Source of the DNA: Methylocystis sp. IM3
GTDB lineage: Bacteria > Pseudomonadota > Alphaproteobacteria > Rhizobiales > Beijerinckiaceae
Direction of reading: 5' to 3'
DNA: 64,000 nt
NCBI RefSeq assembly: GCF_038070105.1
Contig: NZ_JBBPBZ010000005.1
Span: 124,001 to 188,000, forward strand
Of the stretch, positions 24,784 through 32,782 are shown piece by piece. The notes beneath the pieces were generated by a model. It searched no databases. It was not told the DNA's origin and worked only from the letters and a program-made list of their open reading frames with translations. Position numbers and translations under genes: made by a program. Numbering within the stretch: the stretch's first letter is position 1; each line of letters opens with the position of its first letter.

Positions 24784-25380
24784 TACCTTATCCTCCAATT
24801 TTTTTTCGGACATATCGCCGCCCAAGCTCCACGTGTAGGAGTTGTCGAAGGCGGTGCCTTGAAAGACGAGGGACATAGCTCGCCTCGTTCGATAGTTCAA
24901 GCCTCGCGACAATGGGCGGTTCAGCCTCGACCTCCGATATAAGTCTTTTATGACAGCTCGCGTGAAACCCGGCGCGAGTCGCCTGAAGGTGCAGCCCTCT
25001 TCGGCACCTTGTGGATAGCCGGCAGAGCGCCTCTTCCCGTCGTGGAGCCCTCCATTTCAACGGGCGAGGCCTGGTGTCGATCGGCAGTTCAATCTGGGAC
25101 TCCCCTGTCACTGAAATTTAATGAACTTACCTGAGACCGAAGTGCCACTCTGGGCATTTCGATCGGGACTGACGCAGACGTTTTGGCCACTCAAAGTGGA
25201 ATTCGTCGACCGGTCGATCGATGAAGCCATTTTCTTGCGCGATGCCAGTTTCAGCCAAAGAGAACCGCGGACTGCATTTCCCTTTCAATCGAGACTAAGC
25301 CCGCCGAAGTCTCACATGAAATGCCTGAAATCGTACCCGTACCCCAGAGTCTTAGATTGAAGTACCAATCGACATCAGCT
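24784..25380. other. 600-base stretch without a convincing gene
   Basis: The DUF4331 ribosome site and probable promoter lie at 24784-24900. A plus-strand frame at 25121-25360 (MNLPETEVPLWAFRSGLTQT) has an ATG but no ribosome site and no recognisable motif. Nothing else is supported. Confidence 0.35.
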
Positions 25381-25578
25381 CTAAACTGACTTACCGTCCT
25401 CCGACGCCAACAATCGCTCAAGAAGATTCTTAAGTTCGGCTTGGCAAATCTCTAGATGGGAACGGATATCTTCCCTTTCCTTCTCTCTGAGAGGGTTCGA
25501 ATTCAGATCGGCCCAATCTGTTTTAATCGACCCCCTCAGCAATTCGATATTTCGCACCAATTTCTCTATTTCAGTCAT
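25381..25578 (-). CDS. small hypothetical protein, coiled-coil-like
   Basis: A 65-residue protein (MTEIEKLVRNIELLRGSIKT) dominated by charged amphipathic helices (REDIRSHLEICQAELKNLLE). GGAG motifs lie 4-12 bases before the ATG. It has no signal peptide. The base composition is more AT-rich than nearby genes. Function is unknown; it follows no obvious operon partner. Confidence 0.5.
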   Translation of the reverse strand: MTEIEKLVRNIELLRGSIKTDWADLNSNPLREKEREDIRSHLEICQAELKNLLERLLASEDGKSV

Positions 25579-25634
25579 CTCCTTGCTCCGCTTTGATTCT
25601 CCTCGTTGCGTGGACCGAAGAGCGGACCCGACGA

Positions 25635-25983
25635 TTAGTTCGCAAGCTGTCTGCTTCGCTGATTTATGACGCCGCCAGCGAGGATGATTTCCACTTGGTG
25701 GGGCGTCAGACCGTGTAGCGTCTCTATTGTCTCGCCGGCTGATTCCAACACGATCGCGTCACCGCTTGCGAGCTTCTGGCACAGCCTCTGGACCCAAAGT
25801 GTGGCGTTCTCTTCTAGCCGATCAAAATCACCTGGCTCAACGAGCTGGAGCGGAAGAATTCCGGGTAATTGATCAGGTTTTGCCGACGGATGCGGGCGAA
25901 GCTCGTCGCGACGACGATCCTGAGACCAAGATACCGGGGCGCCGCGGCAGCATGCTCGCGGGAGGACCCTTGCCCATAGTTCT
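25635..25983 (-). pseudogene. 3' fragment of an aconitase-family gene, frameshifted
   Basis: From the IS6 end at 25983 the minus strand encodes [20 protein letters not shown] and then [15 protein letters not shown], the hallmark swivel-domain sequence of aconitases (archaeal/Aquifex-type). After a one-base shift near 25865 another frame continues [16 protein letters not shown], a linker, HGLTPHQVEIILAGGVIN and a stop at 25635-25637. The upstream three quarters of the gene is absent: the other side of the IS6 (26791 onward) is unrelated. The fragment is non-functional. Confidence 0.8.
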
Positions 25984-26790
25984 GGTTCTGTCGCAAATTT
26001 TGCTTGAGGACGAGACGCGCGATAGCGGGGCTCTCAAGGCTTACGCCGCGAGAGCGTAGAACTGCTTCGCTGGGCGCATTTTACCCGTCGTTCGCAACTG
26101 CCCCTTCCGGATCATGTGCATGAGCTCGACGCCTGTGAGCGTCGCCGCGGCTGAGCGGAAGGATTTGAACCCGAGCGCCGGCCGCGCCACTCGCTTGATC
26201 GCTCGGTGGTCCTGTTCGACGATGTTGTTCAGATATTTCCCTCGCCGGATCTCGATGCCCGCCTCGTGCTGCGCGTTGTTACTCTCAATCGCCGCGGTGT
26301 TGGCGCCGCTCTTGTCGATCGTGATCTTCTTCGGCGCGCCGGTTTGACCGATCGCTCGGCGCAGGAACCGCAACGCCGCTTTGCGATCCCGCTTTGTCGT
26401 CAGGCGGAAGTCCACCGTGGCGCCGGCTTTGTCGACGGCCCGATAGAGATATTTCCAGGAGCCCTTGATCTTCACATAGGTCTCATCCAGCCGCCAGCTG
26501 GAGCCGACGGGCCGCTTGCGGGAACGGAACTGACGGTCCAGCGCGGGCGCGTATTTGACGACCCAGCGATTGAGCGTCGAATGGTCGACCTCGACCCCGC
26601 GCTCTTCCATCATCTCCTCGAGTTGCCGGTAGCTGATCGGGTAGGCGACATACCAGCGCACGCCCCACAGGATCACGTCACGTTCAAAATGGCTGCCTTT
26701 GAACTCGATCATTGTGCTATTCCGCCCGCCCTGCTCCCAACCAGCATAACCCAGGCCGATCCCGCAATAAAAAACGTTTGCGACAGAACC
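25984..26790 (-). mobile_element. complete IS6 family insertion sequence
   Basis: Perfect 14-base terminal inverted repeats are seen: GGTTCTGTCGCAAA at 25984-25997 and TTTGCGACAGAACC at 26777-26790, bounding 807 bases with a single transposase gene. The flanking octamers (ATAGTTCT left, CGCGCGCG right) differ, so there is no target duplication. That fits deletion or cointegrate resolution between IS copies. Confidence 0.92.
26041..26712 (-). CDS. IS6 family transposase
   Basis: An intact 223-residue IS6 transposase. The N-terminal helix-turn-helix segment ([20 protein letters not shown]) is followed by the DDE domain: [20 protein letters not shown] with the first Asp, [18 protein letters not shown] with the second, and [20 protein letters not shown] with the catalytic Glu. 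It replicates the element through cointegrates. It is the most probable driver of the IS6 remnants around it. Confidence 0.93.
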   Translation of the reverse strand: MIEFKGSHFERDVILWGVRWYVAYPISYRQLEEMMEERGVEVDHSTLNRWVVKYAPALDRQFRSRKRPVGSSWRLDETYVKIKGSWKYLYRAVDKAGATVDFRLTTKRDRKAALRFLRRAIGQTGAPKKITIDKSGANTAAIESNNAQHEAGIEIRRGKYLNNIVEQDHRAIKRVARPALGFKSFRSAAATLTGVELMHMIRKGQLRTTGKMRPAKQFYALAA

Positions 26791-27008
26791 CGCGCGCGCG
26801 CCGATGCGCGGATGTAGTGACGGGGGCGTCTTTGCTATGGCATTTAAGCCTATTTCAGCCGCCTGTGGCGCGGCGTCCTTGTAGGAAGTGCTGAGGAAAA
26901 TCGGAAAACGCGTTGGCTGAAATATGCGGACATGACTCTCCTGCGGTCGACAAGGAACGCAAGGCCGCGCAGATTAGCGGGGTTATCTTAGGTGTCTGAT
27001 TTCCCCGC
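26791..27008. other. short gap beyond IS6 right end, no gene
   Basis: Begins with an alternating CG run (26789-26800) at the IS boundary. No gene or structure is supported here; it does not continue the aconitase gene found on the other side of the IS. Confidence 0.4.
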
Positions 27009-27330
27009 TTACTTTCCTTCCGCGTAACTAACGGCCTCGGCCACACTTAGGTCGAGAAGCGGCTCCTCCCCGCTGATCGTCACAGCAAGAGAGCGGTCAC
27101 CCTCGCCAGCCTTAATTACCACACACGCGTCGGCTGAGGCGTCAGTCCCTTGCCAATAGCAGATCCAAACCCAGCGGGCATAATAGGGGTCCCAGCGCCA
27201 GCAGTAGCCAATGCCGTAAGGCCACCACCGACCGTGCCAATATCGGCCTCGCCTATGCCAGCCGGGACGGCTCCAACGGCGGCATGAAAAGGAGCTGGCC
27301 CGCCCGACGTTGCCGTATCATGCGCCGCCC
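27009..27330 (-). pseudogene. Trp/Tyr-rich reading frame without a start
   Basis: One minus-strand frame ending at TAA 27009-27011 reads RWWPYGIGYCWRWDPYYARW, then VWICYWQGTDASADACVVIK, then SLAVTISGEEPLLDLSVAEA. The aromatic-rich pattern resembles C-termini of small secreted GYW-rich proteins, followed by an unrelated-looking tail. It has no ATG, GTG or TTG start before an upstream TGA near 27322. A different frame (27116-27598) is longer but has less protein-like composition. It may be a fused remnant. Confidence 0.3.
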
Positions 27331-27530
27331 TTTTTCTTTCGGGCCGGTTAACACCAAAAAAGGTCGTCACGAATCGCGTGAGAGGCAGGCTGACATGGTG
27401 CGTGCAAAGTGATTTGCGCCTGACGTTCATCAACTCATCGTCGAAGTTACCGTTACCGGCGACGAAGCGTGTCCGCTTGGTTGCTTCGACGCACTGATGG
27501 GTCGCAGTCGATTTGTGATTGACGAAAGCG

Positions 27531-27545
27531 GATTCTAGGTTCAGC
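27531..27545 (+). repeat. 15-base direct repeat flanking decayed IS3 (left copy)
   Basis: GATTCTAGGTTCAGC occurs here and again, same orientation, at 28788-28802. The two copies bracket the decayed IS3 element exactly at the points where its inverted repeats begin. Confidence 0.7.
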
Positions 27546-27606
27546 TGGGGTGCGACACGGTTAGGTAAGACAGCCGGCTGCGGTAATTTGAACCGCAACC
27601 GGAGAT

Positions 27607-27944
27607 ATGAAAGTGACCAAAGAAGAGAAGGTTAGCGCCAGGGGCCAGCGTTTTTCCGTTCAGCGCAAGATGGCGGTTGTGGCCCGCCTCCTGCGCGGAG
27701 AGCCGTTGGAACTGGTGGCTCGCGAGACCAATGTCACCATCCAGAAGCTGACCGAATGGCGGGATCGGGCTCTGGCGGGGGCCACCTCAGCTCTGAAGGA
27801 GCGCGAGAGGATGACCGCGACGATGAGATCGCCCGGCTGAAGGCCAAGGTGGGCGAGATCACCATGGATAACGAGCTTCTCTACGCCAAGATTGACGTCC
27901 TGGAAAACAAACGCCCTTTGGCCCGCCGGAGGCCGAGGAAATGA
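27607..27944 (+). pseudogene. IS3 OrfA, frameshifted
   Basis: The frame starts at ATG 27607 (MKVTKEEKVSARGQRFSVQR) and encodes a helix-turn-helix (ELVARETNVTIQKLTEWRDR). It slips near 27805, after which the next frame carries the coiled-coil end (DEIARLKAKVGEITMDNELL) to the stop at 27942-27944. The stop overlaps the orfB ATG (27941). Confidence 0.75.
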
Positions 27945-28688
27945 GCCGAGCTCGTTCTCTGTCTTTCGGTCGCATCTATGGATTGTCGCGCGTGACGCGG
28001 GCCTCCGAACCGGCGGATCATATCCGCCGCGAAATCCAGGCCTCTGAATTCCATGGCTAGGGCTACGGGAAGATATGGGCGCGGCTCCGGTTTTCTGGCG
28101 TGCGCGCCAGTCCCCGGCGGGTGCGGCGCGTGATGGGCGAACATGGATTGCTTGCGCCGCATCGGGCGGTGTCGGCGTCGGCCAAGACGCATGACGGCAC
28201 GATCATCACCGATCGCGTCAATGAAATGTGGGGAACCGACATGACGCAAACGGTTACGACCGACGAAGGCAAGGCCTATGTGTTCGTCGCCGTCGAACAC
28301 GCCAACTCGGAGGTCGTCGGCGTTCACGCCGCAAAATCAGCCAATAGGTTCGAGGCGCTGGAGCCGGTTCGGCAGGGCGTGAAACGCTGCTTCGGCGCGA
28401 TCGCTCCAAAAACTGCCTGCGGATTGAGACTGCGTCACGATCACGGGTCCAATTACATGTCGGAAGATTTTCAGATGCCTGGGAATTGAAGCCTCGCCCT
28501 CTTTCGTGCGCGAGCCCGAGGGCAATGGCGTCGCCGAGCGCTTCATCCATACGCTGAAGGAGAACCTGCTGTGGGTCAGGGCGTTCCACACGATCGAGGA
28601 CTCCTGTTGGCCCTCTTGGAATTCGCCGAACGTTAAAACAAAACCTGGCTCGTCGCCCGGCATGGCTACAAAACGCCGGATCAGGTAA
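27941..28688 (+). pseudogene. IS3 OrfB, broken
   Basis: Starting MSRARSLSFGRIYGLSRV at 27941, the frame meets TAG at 28058-28060 in FHG-stop-GYGKIWARLR. It continues through the catalytic core (EMWGTDMTQTVTTDEGKAYV, RHDHGSNYMSEDFQ), shifts near 28478, and ends REPEGNGVAERFIHTLKENL in another frame. One nonsense and at least one frameshift make it dead. Confidence 0.78.
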
Positions 28689-28787
28689 GAACCGAACACC
28701 TTTCAGTTGCCGAGGGAAACATCGCACAGCTACCCTTGGCCGCCTGAATAGCCGCCGTCGGTTGTCTCAAAACCGGGTCGAAGTACA

Positions 28788-28802
28788 GATTCTAGGTTCA
28801 GC
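28788..28802 (+). repeat. 15-base direct repeat flanking decayed IS3 (right copy)
   Basis: Second copy of GATTCTAGGTTCAGC; see the left copy at 27531-27545. A 15-base duplication is longer than the usual 3-5 bases for IS3 elements. Confidence 0.7.
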
Positions 28803-29306
28803 ATTTCATTCTATCGCGATCGTAAGGGCGGCTAGCCCTGTGATCAAGCTGGACCTCGAGTATCGGCGCGACAAACCGGAGTTAGTCCTTTTTAAGAAAA
28901 GGAGGGCACATGCAAGACAGCATGACGCCACGGGGTATTGTAGCGCGACCTGCCAGGTCGCGGGCGTCTTGAACTTCAAGACTGACATTCCAGACGCACC
29001 AAAGTCGATCATATTGCTCAGACCAGGACCAGGTTACGCAAAGACCCCGCGCGGCGCGTTCCTGCCAATAGTTAGATGTTCGCTCTGCACTTCGCAAGGC
29101 GAGGTGTATTGGCCTCGTGAGCGTTACCACGCTCCGGGGCTTTCGCATGTCAAATGAAGGAGACTACCGCGACCATTGTCGCTATCGCTGCAATTCGAGA
29201 CATCTGTTCAGTCTGGCCCCCCTAAATGTTCGACTGCTCGGCGAGCTCTAGCACTTAGCTCGTCGCTGTCTAGCCTTACTCAACGCGTCCGCGCCCGACT
29301 TCAGCT
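28803..29306. other. 500-base stretch without a convincing gene
   Basis: A strong ribosome-like site (AAAAGGAGGGCAC, 28898-28910) precedes an ATG that opens only a 20-codon frame (MQDSMTPRGIVARPARSRAS). It may be the truncated start of a former gene. Nothing else is recognised. Confidence 0.3.
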
Positions 29307-29567
29307 ATGTCACACTGGAACATTCCTGCGCCGCTTTGGCTCGTTGCCGCCTTTGCTTCAATGGTGGCGTCGCAAATCGTTCGCCTGGGACAGGCTGATC
29401 CGTCGGCTTGGGTCTTATCGGAACTCCTCCGAATACGGTTTTTGGAGGTCGCATTCTGGACTGTGGGCATCGCCCTCGCTGACCACTACTTGGGTGGTTG
29501 GATCCGGCGGACAATCAATAGCGTGTTACCAGCATTTCCGCGCTCTTTTCCGAAAGTTAGGGGCTGA
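29307..29567 (+). CDS. hypothetical small membrane protein (uncertain)
   Basis: An 86-residue frame (MSHWNIPAPLWLVAAFASMV) with two hydrophobic segments, the second in FLEVAFWTVGIALADHYLGG, and a basic end. The amphipathic pattern looks genuinely protein-like. There is no ribosome site before ATG 29307, so it may be a remnant of a larger membrane protein. No family is recognised. Confidence 0.35.
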   Translation: MSHWNIPAPLWLVAAFASMVASQIVRLGQADPSAWVLSELLRIRFLEVAFWTVGIALADHYLGGWIRRTINSVLPAFPRSFPKVRG

Positions 29568-29648
29568 AAAGGGATTCCTGCTGCAACAGAGCGTCAGGAA
29601 GAACCAATTAGCTGCGCAACGCGCACGAACCGGCGCATTCTTACAATT

Positions 29649-29812
29649 TCATGCAATGTGACAGCGGCCATGGCCATGATGCATGAAGAGATGCATGAGG
29701 GGGCAAGCGATTACGACTAAGAATGGCAGGGCGTCGAGGATGTGCTGCCAAAGCCAAAAGATGAGGAAGGCAGCGGCTAAGGCATAGAGAGCATCGGAGC
29801 CTTTGTCATTTG
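29649..29812 (-). pseudogene. DUF2933-like membrane protein, start in another frame
   Basis: The minus frame ending at 29649 encodes ALAAAFLIFWLWQHILDALP and FLVVIACPLMHLFMHHGHGR, the typical single helix and His-rich tail of small DUF2933 proteins linked with metal resistance loci. A GGGAGG ribosome site and ATG lie at about 29811, but in a frame that stops after ten codons, so one base appears lost or gained near 29780. It is probably a recent frameshift. Confidence 0.55.
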
Positions 29813-30135
29813 AAACCTCCCAAGTTATCGCTAGCCCCCGAAAAATTTCGGCATAAGCGTCCCGGGCTCTACAACATTGCCGCGCCCCATTGCTTCCAAA
29901 ATAGCTCGCATCGGCGACGATATAGATCTTCTCGGCGCCCAAATTTTCCCCCGCGGCTGCGGCCGTCTGTTGCATATCCAGCACGTCGTTGGTCACTCGC
30001 CGACGATCCTACAACGCCCACCCGAAGGAATCCTTTCAGCGCCGACCTTTCTCACGGACCGCTTGATTTTTGTAGACAGAAGATCGCGACCGGAGAAGAG
30101 TACAAAAACCAAACAAACTACGTTACAAGTTCGAG

Positions 30136-31053
30136 ATGCCGAGCAAACATCCGCACCACAAGCATGACCACACCCACGCGCCGAATAGCTTTGGCGTCGC
30201 GTTCGCGGTCGGGACGGCCCTCAATCTCGGGCTCGTTCTGACGGAATTGTCGTTTGGGTTCCTGTCGAATTCGCTCGCTCTTATTTCGGATGGCGTGCAC
30301 AATTTTTCGGATGTTCTCGGCCTGCTCTTAGCTTGGGGAGGGTCGTGGCTGACGACGCGGCAGCCAAGCGCTTCGCATACTTACGGCTATCGGCGGGCTT
30401 CCATCTTGGCTGCCCTCGGCAATGCGGCATTGCTCCTCGTCGCCACGGGCGGCTTGTTCGTTGAAGCCGCGCAAAGGCTCACCAATGCCCAGCCGGTCGC
30501 AAGCGGTACGGTGCTATGGGTGGCATCGGCTGCAATCGTCATCAACACAGCGACGGCTCTGCTTTTTCTACGCCGGCGCGCGCATGATCTGAATATAAAA
30601 AGCGCGTTCCTTCACATGGCGGGGGACGCTGCCGTGTCGCTCGGCGTGGTGGTCGCAGCGCTCGTCATTGGTCAAACCGGGTGGTTGTGGCTCGATCCAG
30701 CCACCAGCATCGCGGTCGCCGTTGTAATCCTCTGGAGCGGCTGGGGCCTTATGCGCGACACGCTCAATCTCGCGCTCGACGCCGTTCCATCAGGAATCGA
30801 TTCTTCGACAGTGGAAAATTATTTGACGAGATTGCCCGGCGTCACCGAAGTTCATGACCTCCATATTTGGGGGATGAGCACGACCGAAACTGCTCTAACT
30901 GCGCATCTTGTGTGCCCATGCGTCGAATTGAACGACCAGCTTTTAGCAGAAATAGCTCACGAGCTGGAACATCGCTTTTGCATTCAGCACGCGACAATCC
31001 AGATCGAAACCGGCGCGATGGAATGCCGTCTCGCGCCCGCCCATGTCTTATGA
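30136..31053 (+). CDS. cation diffusion facilitator (CzcD/ZitB-type) exporter
   Basis: A 305-residue CDF transporter. A His-rich N-terminus (KHPHHKHDHTHA) precedes six membrane helices. The Zn-site motifs are LISDGVHNFSDVLGL (HxxxD in helix II) and AFLHMAGDAAVSLG (HxxxD in helix V). The C-terminal cytoplasmic ferredoxin-like domain includes VTEVHDLHIWGMSTTETALT. It exchanges Zn2+, Co2+, Cd2+ or similar for protons across the inner membrane. Start ATG 30136; no clear ribosome site. No regulator is adjacent; the DUF2933 remnant upstream points to a former metal-resistance region. Confidence 0.93.
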   Translation: MPSKHPHHKHDHTHAPNSFGVAFAVGTALNLGLVLTELSFGFLSNSLALISDGVHNFSDVLGLLLAWGGSWLTTRQPSASHTYGYRRASILAALGNAALLLVATGGLFVEAAQRLTNAQPVASGTVLWVASAAIVINTATALLFLRRRAHDLNIKSAFLHMAGDAAVSLGVVVAALVIGQTGWLWLDPATSIAVAVVILWSGWGLMRDTLNLALDAVPSGIDSSTVENYLTRLPGVTEVHDLHIWGMSTTETALTAHLVCPCVELNDQLLAEIAHELEHRFCIQHATIQIETGAMECRLAPAHVL

Positions 31054-31067
31054 GGGGACTGCCCTCT

Positions 31068-31290
31068 TTAGTCGCCCGGACTCCTGCGCGCCAGCACCAC
31101 TAAGAGAAGCGCGAGGCTACCGAGGGGGGCACAGGCGACCCAGCGGCATGGCCAACCTTGTCCCAGAGGAGTCCTGTGACGATGCTGGCAATAAGTTGCA
31201 GGAGGCCACGGTCGTGCTGAATCAGCCGATACCTCCGGCCCGCAGATGCTCAGGGACAAAGGTCGGACGCGAACGCCTTTACAACGGAGC
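31068..31290 (-). pseudogene. C-terminal fragment of an MFS transporter
   Basis: The minus strand encodes LLQLIASIVTGLLWDKVGHA, a pattern common in the last helices of major facilitator proteins. It then needs a frame change to CAPLGSLALLLVVLARRSPG before the stop at 31068. No start or upstream transporter sequence is seen. Assignment is by pattern only. Confidence 0.4.
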
Positions 31291-31475
31291 GGAAAATTCC
31301 CTCGTATAGCCCCTAGAACACATACGATGTATCGGGCCGTCGACAAGGGCGGCGCCACTTCCTGCTGGCGGCCAATCGGGATCGCAAAGCGGCGCTTCCC
31401 TTCCCGCTAAGGGCGATCGGTCAAAACGGCACGCCGAAGAGGATCACGAACGATAAGGTTGGCGGTCGAATAATC

Positions 31476-31598
31476 TCAATTGGGGTTCCGATAAGGAACA
31501 GAGACTTCAACGGAGAGCCCGCCTAGGTCGCTACGTCCGAGCCAAATCATTCCGCCGTAGGCCTCAACAAGCTCGCGTCCGATTTACAGACCGAGTGG
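31476..31598 (-). pseudogene. C-terminal fragment of a histidine kinase
   Basis: The minus strand reads PLGL-stop-IGRELVEAYGGMIWLGRSDL and then GGLSVEVSVPYRNPN-stop (31476-31478). This matches the last part (G2 box onward) of a HATPase domain, with an in-frame TAA at 31583-31585. Homology ends abruptly at about 31598, where a haem protein begins on the opposite strand, marking a recombination junction. Confidence 0.65.
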
Positions 31599-31599
31599 C

Positions 31600-31863
31600 A
31601 AAGCCCCGTTTTTCGCCACCCATGCCGGAGGAAAGGCCGAATCGCCGTCCTGCATCTCCTGCCATACCACCAATCATTCCGGCCCGGGCAAGACGCGCGC
31701 GGGTAAAATGATTGAGCCGATGGCGGCTTCCGCCGCGCCCAATCGCTTCACCGATCGGGCGGAGGTGGAGAAATGGTTCAAGAGAAATTGTTCGGACGTT
31801 CTCTGTCGGGAATGTTCCGCTCAGGAGAAATCCGACATCCTCGCGTTCCTGCTTTCCATCTGA
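31600..31863 (+). pseudogene. SHP-type (DUF1924) c-type cytochrome, N-terminus missing
   Basis: The plus strand encodes KAPFFATHAGGKAESPSCIS followed by CHTTN, giving a CISCH haem motif (Cys codon at 31651). Then come KTRAGKMIEPMAASAAPNRF, TDRAEVEKWFKRNCSDVLCR and a stop at 31861-31863. This is the sphaeroides haem protein/DUF1924 fold, but signal peptide and first helix are missing at the junction with the kinase fragment. An internal ATG (31708) would exclude the haem site, so the gene is probably dead. The diheme cytochrome gene follows, the normal order for this pair. Confidence 0.75.
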
Positions 31864-31879
31864 TCTGAGGAGATCACTA

Positions 31880-32369
31880 ATGGGCCACTATGTGAATTCC
31901 GGAACGATCGCCGTCGTAGCCGCGTTGTCTGGCGTTGCTTTCGGCGCACAGTCGCTAATGGCCGATGGGTTGAGCCTTACCCCAGTGCGAGACAAGACCG
32001 TCGCCAAGGAATGCGCGGCCTGCCATATGCTGTATCCGCCCGCACTTCTACCCGCCCGCTCGTGGTCCTCGATCGTCGCCAATCTTAACAACCATTTTGG
32101 CGAGAACGCTTCGCTCGACGACAAAAGCGATTGCCGACTACCTTGTCGGCAATGCCGCTGACACGGGAGGCATCGGTGCGAAATTGCTTCGCGACCTCAA
32201 TCCAGAGGTCACGCCGGCGCGTATCACCGACCTACCGTGGTGGAAACGCAAACATGAAAAGAGAAACCGGGTTGGTCCGGCTGCTCTTGCGGAGAATGGC
32301 GCAAAATTTAAAGGCGACTGCAAAGCTTGCCACAAGGGCGCCGAACAAGGCTCGTTCGACGATGATTGA
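31880..32369 (+). pseudogene. diheme cytochrome c (DHC), frameshifted
   Basis: From ATG 31880 (GAGGAG at 31867-31872) a signal peptide (MGHYVNSGTIAVVAALSGVA) and the first haem motif CAACH are in one frame. Near 32115 (GACGACAAAAGC) the frame changes. The rest (AIADYLVGNAADTGGIGAKL, ITDLPWWKRKHEKRNRVG and the second haem motif CKACH) runs to 32369. DHC is the electron donor of SHP, encoded just upstream. A b-type cytochrome that usually follows is absent. A one- or two-base error would restore a full protein. Confidence 0.78.
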
Positions 32370-32782
32370 GAAAAAATTAGTGATTTGCCGAAGGGCGCAG
32401 AGCGAGCCTGTCATGGACAGACCGATGAGGCCTTGGCTCGACGAGCGTTTCTTGCCGTTGCCCTGGCCGAATCGCATCCGCGGCAGGTAGCCTTCGAACC
32501 AGCGGGCTATGGAGTGCGCCTCGCGCGTGATCCTGTAATTTTGGGTATCCTCGATATCAGCTCGTCGGCCCGCTCGACGTAGCCCGGCTCAACGTCAGCA
32601 GGGACTCCGAATTCGCGCTCCACCGGCACGGTTCGACCCGAGCCATTCCGCGCGAGCCGGTCAAGAGCGCGGGAAAAGAATGACTCCGAAGGCAGAGACC
32701 GGAATGGACCTGGTCCCTGACTAATTGATGCGCTCGCCAGGCGCCGCTGGAAAAATGGGAAATGGAGGCGAGATGTTGCGCT
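32370..32782. other. 410-base gap, nothing identified
   Basis: A minus-strand run (AHSIARWFEGYLPRMRFGQG) looks faintly protein-like but has no start and no recognised family. No terminator with a clear U tract after the ATPase fusion was seen. Confidence 0.35.

Larger units (their letters stand above)
27546..28787 (+). mobile_element. decayed IS3 family element
   Basis: The ends start TGGGGTGCGACACGGTT (left) and, inverted, TGTACTTCGACCCGGTT (right), which match at most positions and define imperfect inverted repeats. Inside are orfA and orfB of an IS3 element, both broken by frameshifts or stops. The element cannot transpose by itself. Confidence 0.7.

Noticed and set aside
28762..29157. 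131-codon plus-strand frame after the decayed IS3
   Set aside because: The start lies inside the IS end, composition is random-like, and no motif is seen.
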